64,000 bases of DNA from Neurospora intermedia (taxonomy: Eukaryota; Ascomycota; Sordariomycetes; Sordariales; Sordariaceae), in assembly GCA_037102815.1 (NCBI GenBank), contig BTPP01000001.1:2691001-2755000 (forward strand), written 5' to 3'. The notes under the pieces were generated by a model. It was not told the origin of the DNA. It ran no database searches and saw only the letters and a program-made list of their open reading frames with translations. This document shows, one piece after another, positions 22,712-35,200 of the stretch. Numbering within the stretch: the first letter of the stretch is position 1; every line of letters starts with the position of its first letter. A program made the position numbers and the translations under genes.

Positions 22712-23872
22712 ATGACGCGCGACCAATCATCCCCCATCCCCATAACCATCATAACCGGCTTCCTCGGCTCCGGCAAAACCACCCTCATCTTGAACCTCCT
22801 CCCCCAGCTCCGCGCCGCCAACCCTTCCTACCGTCTCGCCCTCCTCAAAAACGAATTCGGCGATTTGGCCGTCGACTCCCAGCTCGCCTCCTCCTCGGCG
22901 ATCGCCGGCGTCTCCGAGCTTTTGAACGGTTGCATCTGCTGCAACCTCGTCGGCCAGCTCTCGGTCGCCCTTTCCGAGCTGCAGTCCACCGTCCGGCCGG
23001 ACCGAATCGTCATTGAGACTTCGGGCTCTGCGTTCCCCGCTACGCTGGCGCTCGAAGTCAACCGGCTGGCGAGGGAGACGGGCGGCCAGTATGTGCTGGA
23101 TGGCGTGGTGAGCGTGATTGATGTGGAGAATTGGAAGGGGTATGAGGACACTAGCTACACGGCGCGGATTCAGGCGCGGTATACGGACTTGATTGTGTTT
23201 AACAAGTGGGAAGGCGCGGGGGAGAGGAGGTTTGATGAGGTTTTGGATAGGGTGGGGGATCTGGAGGTGGATACGGCGTGGGTGAAGAGTGATAAGGGGT
23301 GGGTGGATATGTCGGTGGTGTTTGGGATTGATGGGGGGTTGGCGAGGGGTCTTACGGAAGAGGACGGGCATGTTCATGATGACAAGTGTGGACATGACGA
23401 TAAGCATAAACATGATCACCAGACGGAGGTGGAGGTGTTGAGCATTGAGCTTAAGAGTGGCAACAGAGAAGCAACGGTGGATGCGGCGAAGCTGTTGGCT
23501 TTCTTGAGGAAAACGAACAAGGACGAGGTGTACAGGATCAAGGCCGTGTTGGCGGTTTCCGCGAAAACTGCGCGGGAGGTGCTGAAGAATTCGGATGAGG
23601 ATACCAAGGTTTCAGCACCATCTACGTCCGCGGGAAGCGAAGCCCAGACGACGAGGTATATCCTCAACTGGGCGTTCAGAAGGTGGACGTTTACACCTGT
23701 TGCGGCCGAAGTCAAGGAGCACGAATCCAGCAGTGAGGCGATACTGAGGATGACCATGATTCTGGCCAGATATGAGAGCACCAAGTGGAAGAAGAGACTG
23801 GAGGCTGGAGGGTTGTTGGAGCTTGAAGAGGAGAATGGGAAGGGTGAGTTGAGCGTTACCAAGGTCAACTAA
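22712..23872 (+). CDS. ZNG1: CobW/COG0523 G3E GTPase, ZNG1-type zinc chaperone
   Basis: A single 386-residue exon. Near the N-terminus is the P-loop GFLGSGKTT (residues 16-24), then KNEFGDLAVDS, the metal-binding CxCC motif in GCICCN (Cys74, 76, 77), IVIETSGSAFPA, SVIDVENW for switch regions, and a guanine-specificity motif FNKWE (variant of NKxD/E). A His-rich stretch (HVHDDKCGHDDKHKHDH, about 221-238) and the CobW C-terminal domain follow (RIKAVLAV, then YILNWAFRRWTFTP). Family knowledge: these GTPases deliver zinc or other metals to client proteins such as methionine aminopeptidase; the His-rich loop supports zinc handling. The start at 22712 places the P-loop at the usual distance. A 23-bp stretch (23634-23656) recurs exactly at 5980. 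Confidence 0.9.
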   Translation: MTRDQSSPIPITIITGFLGSGKTTLILNLLPQLRAANPSYRLALLKNEFGDLAVDSQLASSSAIAGVSELLNGCICCNLVGQLSVALSELQSTVRPDRIVIETSGSAFPATLALEVNRLARETGGQYVLDGVVSVIDVENWKGYEDTSYTARIQARYTDLIVFNKWEGAGERRFDEVLDRVGDLEVDTAWVKSDKGWVDMSVVFGIDGGLARGLTEEDGHVHDDKCGHDDKHKHDHQTEVEVLSIELKSGNREATVDAAKLLAFLRKTNKDEVYRIKAVLAVSAKTAREVLKNSDEDTKVSAPSTSAGSEAQTTRYILNWAFRRWTFTPVAAEVKEHESSSEAILRMTMILARYESTKWKKRLEAGGLLELEEENGKGELSVTKVN

Positions 23873-24438
23873 AGAGCGGCACGTTTCATAGACGAGGAGC
23901 CATGGATCATGGGTGAACGAATAATCAGATTTTGGGATAGAATAGAGGGCTCGTGATAGGAGCAAATAGAAGTAGACGTCCCAAAGACATATTGACCAAC
24001 ACTTTACAAATTCATCAACCACTTCTCCCATACTTTCACCACAAGACACTTTGAACAAATCTAAGGTTCCCATTCATCCCTAGCATTGAGCGAGCAAACG
24101 GAGAGATCTGTCAAAACCCCCTTATTTTCCATATCCCATGCATGTCTTGATCATTAACGCCTGCAAAGAGACTGACTGAAAAGCATCCTCAAAGAAAATC
24201 CCTAAAACGCCGTTTTTGAATGACGACCGATCCGATCAAGCAAACAGCAAAGATAATGAGCTAATCATGTTTTCACCGTCATCCATGCCACCGCATGCAT
24301 CTCTTTCCACCCCCTCCCGTTTCCAGCATCGGCAACCTCGTAAACTTCTCCCGGCAGTCAAGTAAGTAAAGTAAAGGCGTCGTGTTGGGAGTAGAGTAAA
24401 CACCGCGAACAACCCCGTTAAGGCAGGGATCGATTCGA
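23873..24438. other. Convergent intergenic region
   Basis: 566 bases between the 3' ends of the ZNG1-type and Rpb11 genes; presumed 3' UTRs. Nothing else seen. Confidence 0.5.
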
Positions 24439-25194
24439 TCAGTAATGACCGCCATTAGCACCACCGTTCACGCCGCCTCCCTGCTCGCCCTGATCGGCAT
24501 ACTGGCGCAGGGCAAGCTCCTTCTGGAACTCGCGGCCCAGCTGGCCGTACATGGCCACGAGCTGCTTGCACGCGCCAACGAGGGCCTCGCGCGGGGTGAT
24601 GCTTCCGTCTGTCTGGATACGGATGAAGAGTTCCGGCACGTTAGGGTGGGCAACTAATAATTAGGTAGGTGTCAGTCAGTTTCTGTATGTTTATTTCGCC
24701 GTGGGTGGTGGTGGCGAGGGTAGTAGAAAAGGAAAGAAAAGCAAAGTGAAGAAGATGCGGTACACGACGTGACGTACTCTTGTATCCTGCCATCAAGACA
24801 TGAGGGGCCTGCTTCAGATGTTCGGCGAGGAGGTTGCCGAGGGTGTGGTCCTCCTTGAGAATCTTGAAGTCGGAGGTGTTCGACATGCCTGTTCAAGTTC
24901 GGGGTCAGTTTTCTTGTCGCGTCCATATTCTCTCCATATTCTCCCCATCTATCACCTCATCATCAAGAAGAGAAGGAGATCGACTCGACTTGACTTACCA
25001 GTGAAAACCTTCTCCTCAATCTTCTTCTCTCCATCCTGGAGAAGGAAGAGCTCGAACCTGGTTGTTTTTGGAAGCAAATGTCAGTAATGTTGTCCTACCA
25101 CTCGAACGTGAGGTAATGATGAGAGTAAAAAGGGAAGAGAAAAAAAGGCGAACCGGTTCGGCTCGCTGTTCTGCTTGGGATTTGCTCCGCTCAT
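24439..25194 (-). CDS. RPB11: RNA polymerase II subunit Rpb11
   Basis: Four exons on the minus strand: 25194-25154, 25057-24999, 24888-24778, 24653-24439; 141 residues. Joined product: MSGANPKQNSEPNR, FELFLLQDGEKKIEEKVFTG, MSNTSDFKILKEDHTLGNLL, AEHLKQAPHVLMAGYKIAHP, then NVPELFIRIQTDGSITPREA and a Gly/Asn-rich tail ending GGHY. The alpha-like dimerisation core (DHTLGNLL...AGYKIAHP) is diagnostic; Rpb11 pairs with Rpb3 at the base of the polymerase. All phases agree. Intron 1 has a weak donor GTTCGC, the only GT that fits there; the other donors are GTAAGT and GTACGT. The tail is slightly longer than in yeast (120 residues). Convergent with the ZNG1-type gene. Confidence 0.94.
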
Positions 25195-27105
25195 CTTGTT
25201 GATCTTGGTCCTGTTCGCTGTTGCCAGGTGACGAGGAGGGCATGGGAATATCCTTCTTGTCGTGATGTGGACTGTGTGCTGGTCCAAAGGGATGTTGGGT
25301 TGATGAAGGTTGTAAGTGGTGTATGAGAGGAAGTCGTCCTCCTTTTGTATCGTTGACAGCCAGCGACTCTCCATCCAAATTGACTTTGAACTCCCAGATC
25401 GCTATTCTCCCGGCTGCCTCGCCTGCCTGTTGCCTTCCATTGGCGTCCACGGTCCATGATCAGATGAAAGCCGTCCCGTTTGTTTCGCGGCTAAAGCAAT
25501 AGTCACCTGGCACCAGCAACCAGACAAACACCGCCAACCGGAGGGGTAGATTGAACCAAGCTCGTAGACCATGAAGGGTAGACACGCAAGACGAAGAACT
25601 GGGGCGGACTATTCGAGTGTCTGCCTGGTCTGTCCAGGTCGATATGTTCCATTGTCGTACTGAGACGGGTTGGCATGGCGGTTCCAGTCGACACCGGCAT
25701 GCCATGATGACTTTTGGCATAGTCGTTAAGATCCTTTGTCGAACACCCCTAATGGGGTTTAAAGCAACCCAGGTCGAGTGTTTCCGGAATTTGCGTGAGG
25801 CGCGTCGTCCAGGGCAGAAGGAAGAGGGGGGTTCGTTTCTCCATGGGGAAAGAAACCAGCAAGAAGAGAAGATTCGACTAACCTATCAGGGGCGTTCATT
25901 TTGACGATTGGCTAACGATATGACGTAGAGCTCGTTGTTGGTTATCGGTGGTGTATAAACTATCGTCGTCGTCGCCCGATATCGTGAATTCGCGATGTGG
26001 TGTTGAGATTGAGACCGGGGGGTGACGATGTCAACTGCTCAAGAACGTCGAGTGGTTGATGTAGCAATTGTGTAGGTTCGCTCTTATGGCGGGACCGGGG
26101 GAACGTAGGAATTTCGATACCCAAAATTGGAGCGTGAATGGGACAGACTACCGAAGGTTTCCGTCGCTCAGGTTTTGATACTGCTCGTCAACTGGTGAAG
26201 GTTTTGATCTGAGTGAAGGGGGTGGGATGTTAACACAAGTGAACGCACTTGATCGATGTCTTCGAGGTCGTCCAGGTTGCGCAACCACAGTGAGATGGAG
26301 GCAACGCAGTTGGAGCACTGAACCCCGGATCGAGGTACATGTGGTCTGTGCGATCAGGTTATTTTAGCGCCATCCCGCTTTTGGATGACTCGGTCCGCTG
26401 GGCTGCATGCATGCTTGTGAGAGAGGGTTAGGGTTAAACAAAGAAAGAAAGCAGTGAGCTTGCTTGTTGGCGAAACAGACGACGGCGACATACTAAGGAG
26501 AGCTCTTTCCAACCATGAAATGAGGTTGGTCATATGCAAAGAGTAAATCGTTATATGGAAGGCCATCGTAGGTACCACAGTGTTTGCTCGAACACTATTT
26601 GCAAGGGGTGAGAAAGGCTACTTTCTCTAGAGTCAGAATTCGTACGTAGAGACTGCTAGGGAGAAAAAAATCTCCAGTAATAACACGCCAAAACAAAGGC
26701 GAGATGGCATCGGCACCATAGACGTACAATGGGGAAAATGCCAGACTGATTCAATTTATTCAAAAGTCAAACTATTCTCGTTTCATCGCTATGGTAACGA
26801 GCTTCCTCAAACAAACAGGGAAACGCTTCCACCACGATGCGATACAAACTCTAGACATGCTTCTCGGCAACAGATTGCTCACTCCCATCAAGTCTACCGT
26901 GTAGTCCATCCCACAATCATCTAGTCATAACCCATATGTCTTGCTCTCATCATGTCGACCACTATCCCATGATTTCCCTTCATTCTATACAACCATAATC
27001 GTATCGTCGGATCCTTTTTTCTTGCAAGCCCCAACGCTCGTCCCATATAATCAAGGGGATACTCATGACTCATTTCGTGATCAACACGTAAACGTTTGCA
27101 CGCCT
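25195..27105. other. Intergenic region
   Basis: 1.9 kb between two minus-strand genes, holding the Rpb11 promoter and the 3' region of the amino-acid transporter. Open frames are short and without bias. Two TTAGGG-like units near 26427 are too few for an interstitial telomere. Nothing else seen. Confidence 0.5.
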
Positions 27106-29497
27106 TTACGGGTTCAATCCCTTAGCATCGCAATAGCCAGGCGCTTCTCCGCCCTCTCCGGCGCCGGCCCAGCTCATGACCGTCAAGGTAGTCGTATACG
27201 CCATGGCAATGAAGCCAAAGACGCACAGGGCGACATCCGAGAATTTCCAGAGAGCGCTTCTGGCGACGCCCCTGTAGTGCAGCATCGGCTGTTTGTGACC
27301 GTATTAGCGTCTGATTGATCATCTACACAAGAAGGAGCAAAGGGTACGTAGCAAAACTCACCGGATAGATATACACCAACGGGATGCAAGCAAAGTTACC
27401 GACCAGTGCGACGAACTTGTCCAAGTTATCGGCACCCGCCCATGCAACCATGGCGCAGAAAGCGACGACAAAGAAGCGGAACACGTTCTTCTGCCACTTG
27501 ATATACGGGTTGTACTTTCCGCTCTTCGTGAAGAGTGCATTCTCCGTGATCCTGATGGCGGGGAAGATCTGCAGCGGGGTCGAAAGCAGGATGGCGAGCG
27601 AGTAGAGGAACTGCACGCCGTTGACCATTTTGTTGTCCTGGGGCAAGTTGAGGAGCACGACTGTCTCGGTCTTGGAGCCGTAGGCGGCGTAGGAGACAGC
27701 GCCCATAACGGTGAACAAAGTGGTGATGATGATCATGACGACGGCCATCACCTTGGGGAACTTTTCCGGGTTTCTCATGGACTCCTGGATCGGGATGATG
27801 AGGCCAATGCCCTCAAAGGTAAAAATGGCGGTGCCGATGAAAAGGGTCCAGTCCTTCTGGTTGAACATGATGATGTCGGCCAGACCCGAGGTGTTGAGAG
27901 TCAGGACGTCGTAGTAGAAGAGGTAGGCCAGACCGATGACGATGAAGGCGTCAGCGATAAGCGCAGTGAATCCCAACTTGCCAATATCACGCAGCAGCGA
28001 GAACGGCAGGAAGATGATCATTTGCATGATAATCAGCCATGATATGGAGATGTAGGTCTTGCAATTGGTGACGGCGAGGATGAATGCTTGCAAGTTCTCC
28101 GACGTGAAGACGATGTAAGCTGCCACGAAACCCAGTTGACTGATGACGATGGAGAAGAGAATCAGATTTCTCATCCACTTGCCATAGAGAATACCACCAA
28201 TGTCACCAAAGGATCCTTCCACCTTGAGGCGAGTGGAAACGAGGAGAACAAAGCAATAGTAGCTCAGAGCCGCCACGAAGAGGAGCACGGCGTTACTAAA
28301 GACCATGCCGCCGTTGAGGTAGGCTCTGGGGAGGAAGAGAACACCTGTGCCGACGAAGGACTTGAGGAGAAGCATTGCCGCGCTCATGGGACTATTTCGG
28401 CCGCTCCCACCACGCTCCTTCCTTCTCCTCTTACGTCGAGACGGCGTCAACAGTGTGCTGTCCTCCATGGGCTCGTGATCATCAACAGAACCCTCGTCAC
28501 TCCACCACTCGCCCTCGTCGCTTCCGGAGGTGAAGTATTCGCCTGGCTTGAGCACTTCATCGTCTTCCTCGAGTTCCTCACCGGCGAAATGTCCGTACAA
28601 AGAAAGGAATTCGAGGAAGCTAGTCGTCAGTAACCTCGGCGGTGGCGCACTCTGGCCCGCACCGTTTTCGGAGTCGTCAGGATGAGCCGAGGGGTCTCTC
28701 GCGTTTCTCCGCAGGTAATTGCGCCGGAAGCCACCAGGGACTTTGATTGAGTTGATATCCAGGATCTCATTTTCTGGTTCGGGCCTGGGGTAGCTGAAAC
28801 TGTGGCTGCGCTTGGCCTTGTTGCGCTGTTCTATCTCCTCCGCCCATCTGTATATAGGGCGCGTGATGTCACCACCCTGCAACTGCAAACTCGAGAACTC
28901 ATCGTCGTCTTCGGCAGGTTGCTTGCCCTTGGATCTCTCGCCTGTCTCCTCCCCAGCGCCATCCCCAGGCTGGACCAAGTGTCTCTTGATGATCTCGGGA
29001 TCTTCGTATGCTCCGAAGCCGTTGATACCGGTGGACGGTAACCTTGATCTTGTCTCGAAGGAGCCGTAATTCGTGGTGGGCGTCGCGGATCTTTGGAGCT
29101 GGGCAGCCGAAGGCGCAGGAGAGAGGGCGCGCGCAGGAGGAGTGCCAAAGCGAGGTGGCGAGGCTCCGTAGGTGTTGGACAAGGCAGCGGCTAGAGCAGA
29201 AACACCGGGGCCAGCAGACTGTGACCCGGCGCCGGGAAGTGGTGGTAAGGCGCCAGCATCTCCTCGCTCTATCGGAATAGGTGTTGGAGTGCCAGACGGC
29301 GGTTGTTGTGGTAGTACGGGCGTGGCGAGGCGCGCGATGCTATCAGCGCGTGGTATCGACGTGCCGAGCTCACGGGCGCGAAACGAGCTGGGACGGAAGG
29401 AGCCGGGGCGAAACGAACCGCCGGGCGAAGAAGGGCGGCCGGGGATATTACCCGGGACCGGCGAGTTCCTTCCCGAGTCTTTGCCCGAATTCGACAT
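27106..29497 (-). CDS. Vacuolar amino-acid transporter, Avt3/Avt4-like
   Basis: Two exons, 29497-27362 and 27288-27106, phase 0, donor GTGAGT, acceptor CAG; 772 residues. The first about 370 residues are hydrophilic and probably disordered: Gly/Pro/Ser-rich and then acidic, with motifs typical of this family such as DPEIIKRHLVQP and LLTTSFLEFLSLYGHFAGEE. From residue 371 (MSAAMLLLKSFVGTGVLFLP) the AAAP-family membrane core begins, with about eleven hydrophobic segments. Exon 2 supplies the last segment and a short tail ending GLNP; without it the last helix is missing. Avt3 and Avt4 export neutral amino acids from the vacuole in yeast; direction and substrate here are inferred. Divergently placed from Vhc1 across 2.7 kb. 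Confidence 0.9.
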
Positions 29498-31750
29498 GGC
29501 CGTTGAGCAGTAGAGGTGGTGTCTGTGGTGATGATGTAATGGTAGCCCAGACCTCTATCTAGAGCACAATCGGCGTGGAGATACTGGAGCCGCAGTTCAG
29601 TCCGTGGTGTCGGAGGTAAGGTCAAGGTCAAGGTCAGAGACTGGAGAAAGAGATAAAGATGGTGACCGTCCGTGTTTCAGATACGGCTCTCTTTTTCCTA
29701 GCGGTGGAAGGATGCCTGAGCGAAGGACTGTTCGATGATGGCACGCAACGAAGACTTTGTAACAAGTTCTTATTGCTAGAAGTGGGAGACTAGGTAGTTC
29801 TAGGTAGGTCGATCTTGGGGTTGTCGACGCGTGTCCGAAACACTGCCGCAGCACTCTCTGTCGCTCTGCTCCGTTTACTTCAGCGCCAACTTCCTATCTG
29901 GGACTTTGAGGGGCGATATTGATAAGGCCCGAGTCAAGTAAACGAAGGAGAGTAAGCAGCGTTACGGCGGGTAGTAACAATATGTACTTTTGTCCGAGAT
30001 ATGTATCGGGATATCGTGACAATTCTCGTATCAAAGATGGAGATGTTTCTCTCTTTTACCCTTTTGACGTCGGTATCGTGGAGCGACTTTTACCAAGATG
30101 CAGCAATCAAGAGACGGGTCCGTGTGACCTGCGCTGGCCGACAGCACAAGGGCATTGGAGTCTTTGATTGGAGTACATCATCGGCGAAGTGGCACTTGGG
30201 CCAACTGAGATAAGGAGCCGCCATAAATCTGGTGAGCGCTGTACGAATGAGAACGTGTCCTGGCGATAGGAGAACAGGGCACGCAGCCAGAGAAAGCGTG
30301 ACCAGCGTGACCATCGTCAAGAGACGACAAGAGATCGTGGGTGCCTCGTTACGCTGCAAACGCCTTGTCGGGTGGGCCTCTTAGCCCAGAGGTAACAGCA
30401 TCGGGTCCTGCTGACACTGCGCCAGGCACTGCGACGGGCAGGCGCCTGGGCGATCCTTGCTGTGCGTGTTTGTTGTGGAGATCCACTCTGAGACCCGACC
30501 CTGACCCAGATGGATGCTCTGTTTGAATGTCTTTTGTTAAGGTCACCGTCCACCAAAGAGATCACAACTCTCAGTCTCTTACCAGCGCCGTGGATAACGA
30601 TACACACATGTGTAATAACGATCACGCTTCACAAATCAGGGCTGAATGCCTCACGCTTTGATTATCGTATCGGTACTCGGTATTGTCATACCTCCTGTAT
30701 GTAGTTATAGACACGCAGCACCGGACAGCATGACATGACGGAGGATCATTTAGCTCATGTTATCCGCTAATATGGACCCCGCCGATATCCTCGTTGAATT
30801 CAGTCATGCGCCGATACACATGCCGTGAAGCGAGACCATAAACAATTTTGAGCGATACCCTCGGTTTTTGTAGCTGGAACGGAGATAGAGACGACGAGTA
30901 TCTGTTACAAAATCAAAACTCGGGAGGTCTACCTATATTGAGATGTCAGGACGGTACAACCCGATGTTTTCGGTACAGTAACACAAGGGCAACACAAAAG
31001 GCATCATCATCATCATCACCACCACGATGGCCCTCGGCCTCCAGACTCTGGCGCTGATGCAACTCCACCGCCCCCATAAACAACGCCTAACAATTCCCTA
31101 TTCTAGGTAGGCCCTTGCTGGCGATCCTGATTCCCTGCCCGGTCCCATTGGAGCGGGCCGGTAAAGGCGGGGGAGAGGGTCGGCAACAACAGCACCCTCC
31201 GCTTCCGCAGCCGGGACAGGTCTGACAACAACCGTGGAGGCCGATGGAGGAAGACGGCTTCTCCAATCGTCAGGCCATGATGGTCGGTCGTAAACATAAC
31301 TCACCCATGATAGAGGTATCGACTGCAGCAGTACCGGATGTTTCGGAATCAAGCAGGTTTTCCCTACCTTAGGTTTGATGGTGGGGTTGATTCTTCCAGT
31401 TGTTTGGCTTCAGTAGTTGTACTTGTACACTTCAGATTTTGACTTGTATCCGTCTCTTGTTCAAGGTCGCTCCTTCTCAGCCCGCTTGCTCATCGTCACC
31501 CATTGAGTCCCTCCTTCCTGATCTTGATTATATCCTTGGAGCCCCTCTTCAGAGTTAATTTTACGGCTACCAGCACCTTCCTCATCCAAGGCGTCTCGCT
31601 ACTGACGACGAACACCTGAAAAACTTAACGAAAAGAAAAGAAGAAAAGAAAAGAAAAAAAGACTGAGACGCCATACTGTCAAGCTGAGTTGATGCTAGTG
31701 GTGAGAGACTTATCCAGGGACGGAATAGCTTCTGATTCGCCAACAAGTCA

Positions 31751-31801
<51 letters not shown>

Positions 31802-32255
31802 GTCTATCTCAAGCTTTACCTCTAGCTTCAACAAACAGAATCCTTTCACCACCGCTAAATTTCGATATACAACCACCGCAGCATCATGCTCGAGTGCAGT
31901 ATATAGACGAAGCTTGGACGCCTTCTCTGTTCCTGTCCTCCGCTCATAGCTTCCTCGCGTTACGCTGGAGCTACGTCTCCCACACCACCAAGCCGCCGAT
32001 CCCTTCCCAGGATCACAGCATCCAAGGGATATATAGACACCGCAAGGTCTGAGACTGGGGTAGAGCTGGCCTCTTCACCATTTCCCTCCAGCTTCCTGTT
32101 GGGCGCTTCACCCCAAAGCCAGTCTCACAGGGCAATTCTTGGCTTCTTGTCGACAAGCTACCGGCCTGTTTCCCAAGACAGTCATTTCTGCTGTGCAACG
32201 CCAACACCAGAACCCATCCCGCGAATGGAGGCATGATAGTCGAACCACGACAACC
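29498..32255. other. Large divergent intergenic region
   Basis: About 2.8 kb between two vacuolar transporter genes pointing apart. No gene supported. It has purine-rich repeats (31629-31662) and a 48-A tract (31753-31800). Just before the Vhc1 start are two upstream out-of-frame ATGs (32225, followed by GAG GCA TGA; and 32233). Confidence 0.5.
31753..31800 (+). repeat. Poly(A) tract, 48 A
   Basis: An uninterrupted run of 48 A, about 455 bases upstream of the Vhc1 start codon. No transposon-like sequence precedes it and no target-site duplication is evident. It is either a promoter homopolymer tract or an old poly(A) insertion. Confidence 0.85.
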
Positions 32256-35200
32256 ATGGATCACGAACATCAGAGCAGGAGGCATAAACTGGGCGTCGTC
32301 TCCGGCGTCTACATCCCAGTATGCCTCAACATCCTCAGTATCCTCATGTTCTTGAGGTTCGGCTCCATCTTGGGTCAGATTGGTCTACTTGGCATGCTTG
32401 GTATGTCCTTCCCGGAGCTTACTGTGTACCTCATTAGATGAAACTGGGTAGCTAACTATTTCCAGGACTTCTCTTCATTGCATACTCGGTTGATTTTGTC
32501 ACTACTTTGTCTCTATCTGCCATTGCCTCCAATGGCGAGGTCAAGGGAGGTGGTGCCTACTACCTCATCTCCAGGTCCCTTGGCCCCGAGTTTGGAGGCT
32601 CCATCGGCATCCTGTTTTATCTGGCGCAGGTCTTGAACACCGCACTCAACGTCGTCGGTCTCATCGACTGCCTGAGGCTGAATTTGGGACCTGTCATGGC
32701 TCAGGGGTATTGGTGGACCTACCTATTCGAGACAGGCGCGTTGTTGGTATGCACTCTACTGTGCCTGGCTGGCAGCGCCATGTTTGCAAAGGCGAGCAAT
32801 GCCTTGTTAGCCATCATGGTCATCTCCATCCTGAGCATTCCCGTCTCGGCCATTTTCCTGCCGTCATTCAACGATCCGGTCAGTGGCATCGAGTTCACAG
32901 GCGTCAGTCTCACCACTTTGCGATCCAACCTGTGGCCGCATTTTGCAGGTGATGAGTTCAATGGAGCTGGCACCTTTAGGGATCTCTTCGGCATCCTGTT
33001 CCCGGCAACTTCAGGTATCTTTGCTGGCGCGTCCATGTCGGGTGATTTGCGAAACCCCAGCAAGGACATTCCTCGCGGAACTCTCTGGGCCATGTTGTCA
33101 ACTCTCATCTCGTACGTCTTAGTCATCATCTCACTGGCCTCGAGTACGACACACGGCACGTTTCTGCGAAATACCAACGTTATCCAGGAGACAAATGTTT
33201 GGCCTCCAATCATTTTTGCCGGAGAGTTTGCAACATGCTTCTTCTCGGCTTTGATGGGAGTGATAGGCTCTGCCAAACTCATGCAGGCATTGGCCAGAGA
33301 CAAACTGGTTCCCGGTATCTCCATCTTTGGAAAAGGCACCAAGAAGACTGATGAGCCTTTGCTCGCCATCTTCTTAACGTACATCGTTGCTCAGTTCGCC
33401 ATGTTCGCGAACCTGAACCAGATTGCAACCTTCATCTCCATGGGATACCAAATGACTTTCTTCGTCATGAACCTCGCTTGCTTCCTGCTCAAGATTGGCT
33501 CCGCCCCCAACTTCCGCCCAGGCTTCAAGTTCTTCAGCTGGCAGACTGCCTTCGCCGGTAGTGTGCTTTCAGCAGCTGCCATGTTCTTCATCGACGAGAC
33601 ATATGCTACCACTGCCGTCTCACTGCTCGTTACTCTGTTCCTGCTAATTCACTATCTGAGTCCACCCAAGCGCTGGGGCGATGTATCACAAAACCTGATC
33701 TACCACCAAGTCCGGAAATACTTGTTGAGGCTGAAACCAGAGCACATCAAATTCTGGCGGCCGCAGATCATCCTACTCATCAACAACCCGAGAAAGCAAA
33801 CCCGCCTCATTCAGTTCTGCAACTCGATGAAGAAGGGCGGACTGTACATCCTCGGCCATGTCATCGTCACCGATGATTTCTCCGCGGGAGTTACCGAGGC
33901 AAAGCTCCAACAAGCGGCGTGGTCAAAGTACATCTCGGAGTTCTCGAGGATCAAGGCTTTTGTCCAGCTCACCATGTCACCGACCATCACTTGGGGCGTG
34001 AGGAACCTGATCCTCTCGGCAGGCCTGGGTGGTATGCGGCCCAACATTGCCGTCATTGGCTTCTACAACCTGGACGACCTGCGGCGTTCCAGGCCAACAC
34101 TGCGTATATCCCACCAGGCGCCAACGTCACATGCTAAGAGTCCGCAGACTACTGAAACTAGACAACCCGTGAGGCAGCGAAAGAGAGGCGATACTTCGGC
34201 TAGGTTGATGGAGGGATTTTTGCCCACTGACGTGATCAGGACCGAGGAGATGATGTCGGTTATTGATTATCTTACTATTCTCGAGGATCTGGCTTTGCGA
34301 TATCGTCTGAATGTGGCGGTTGGTAAAGGGTTTGAGACCCTGGAGACACCGAGGAAAGATGGGACTAACACCAAGAAGTACATTGATCTTTGGCCCATCC
34401 AGATGTCGGCGGAGCTCTCCGCGGACGGCAGGAATGTTCTGACCACCAACTTTGATACATGTGAGTCTCTGTCAACTGGACATGCTTATCACTTCGATTG
34501 CTGACATGTAACAGACACTCTCATCTTGCAGCTGGGTTATATCCTCGATACTGTCCCCGCTTGGAAGAAGGTTTACCAAGTTCGTGTTTTGGTGTTCGTT
34601 GAATACGAAAGCGAGGTTGAAGAGGAAAGAGGACGAGTCAAGGCTCTCCTTGAAAAGCTAAGGATCGAAGCCGAGGTGCTGGTCTTCTGGCTGGCCTCTG
34701 GCGATCTCGGTACATACGAGGCCATCATCCACGGGCGTTTCCGAGATCAAGAAACGGAGAAACTGGTCAATGATTGTCTAGTGGGCCAGGAATGGTGGGA
34801 AGAACTTCAGAAGATCCGGGGAACCCATGAAGAGACCTCACAGCCCGACATGAGTTCCGTATTGAACATCGTTGAGTCGACTTCGGGACGACCGGGGTTG
34901 TACAATCCACACAGCGAGCTCCCTGATCCGTGCGATAGGAGGCGCGCCAGCTGGGCGCCACTGGCTGATTTTCCCAAGAAGCCCACAGTCTCACAGTTGG
35001 TTCGGCTGGGTGTCAGCATGGGAATACACACTCAGAACCTTGCGGCGAATGTGCTGGACAGCTCAGACACGGACGTTGACGGCGAGAGCGACAGCGACAG
35101 CAGTTCATCTAGCGGTACATTGGATGGAGATTTCAATGATGCCGCAAGTGTTGCAAATAATGGCGGCCTTGAAGCACTTGAACCGTCGCGAGTTCCTCTA

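Noticed and set aside
26420-26440. TTAGGG-like units suggesting an interstitial telomere
   Set aside because: Only two units, in a setting with no other subtelomeric signs.
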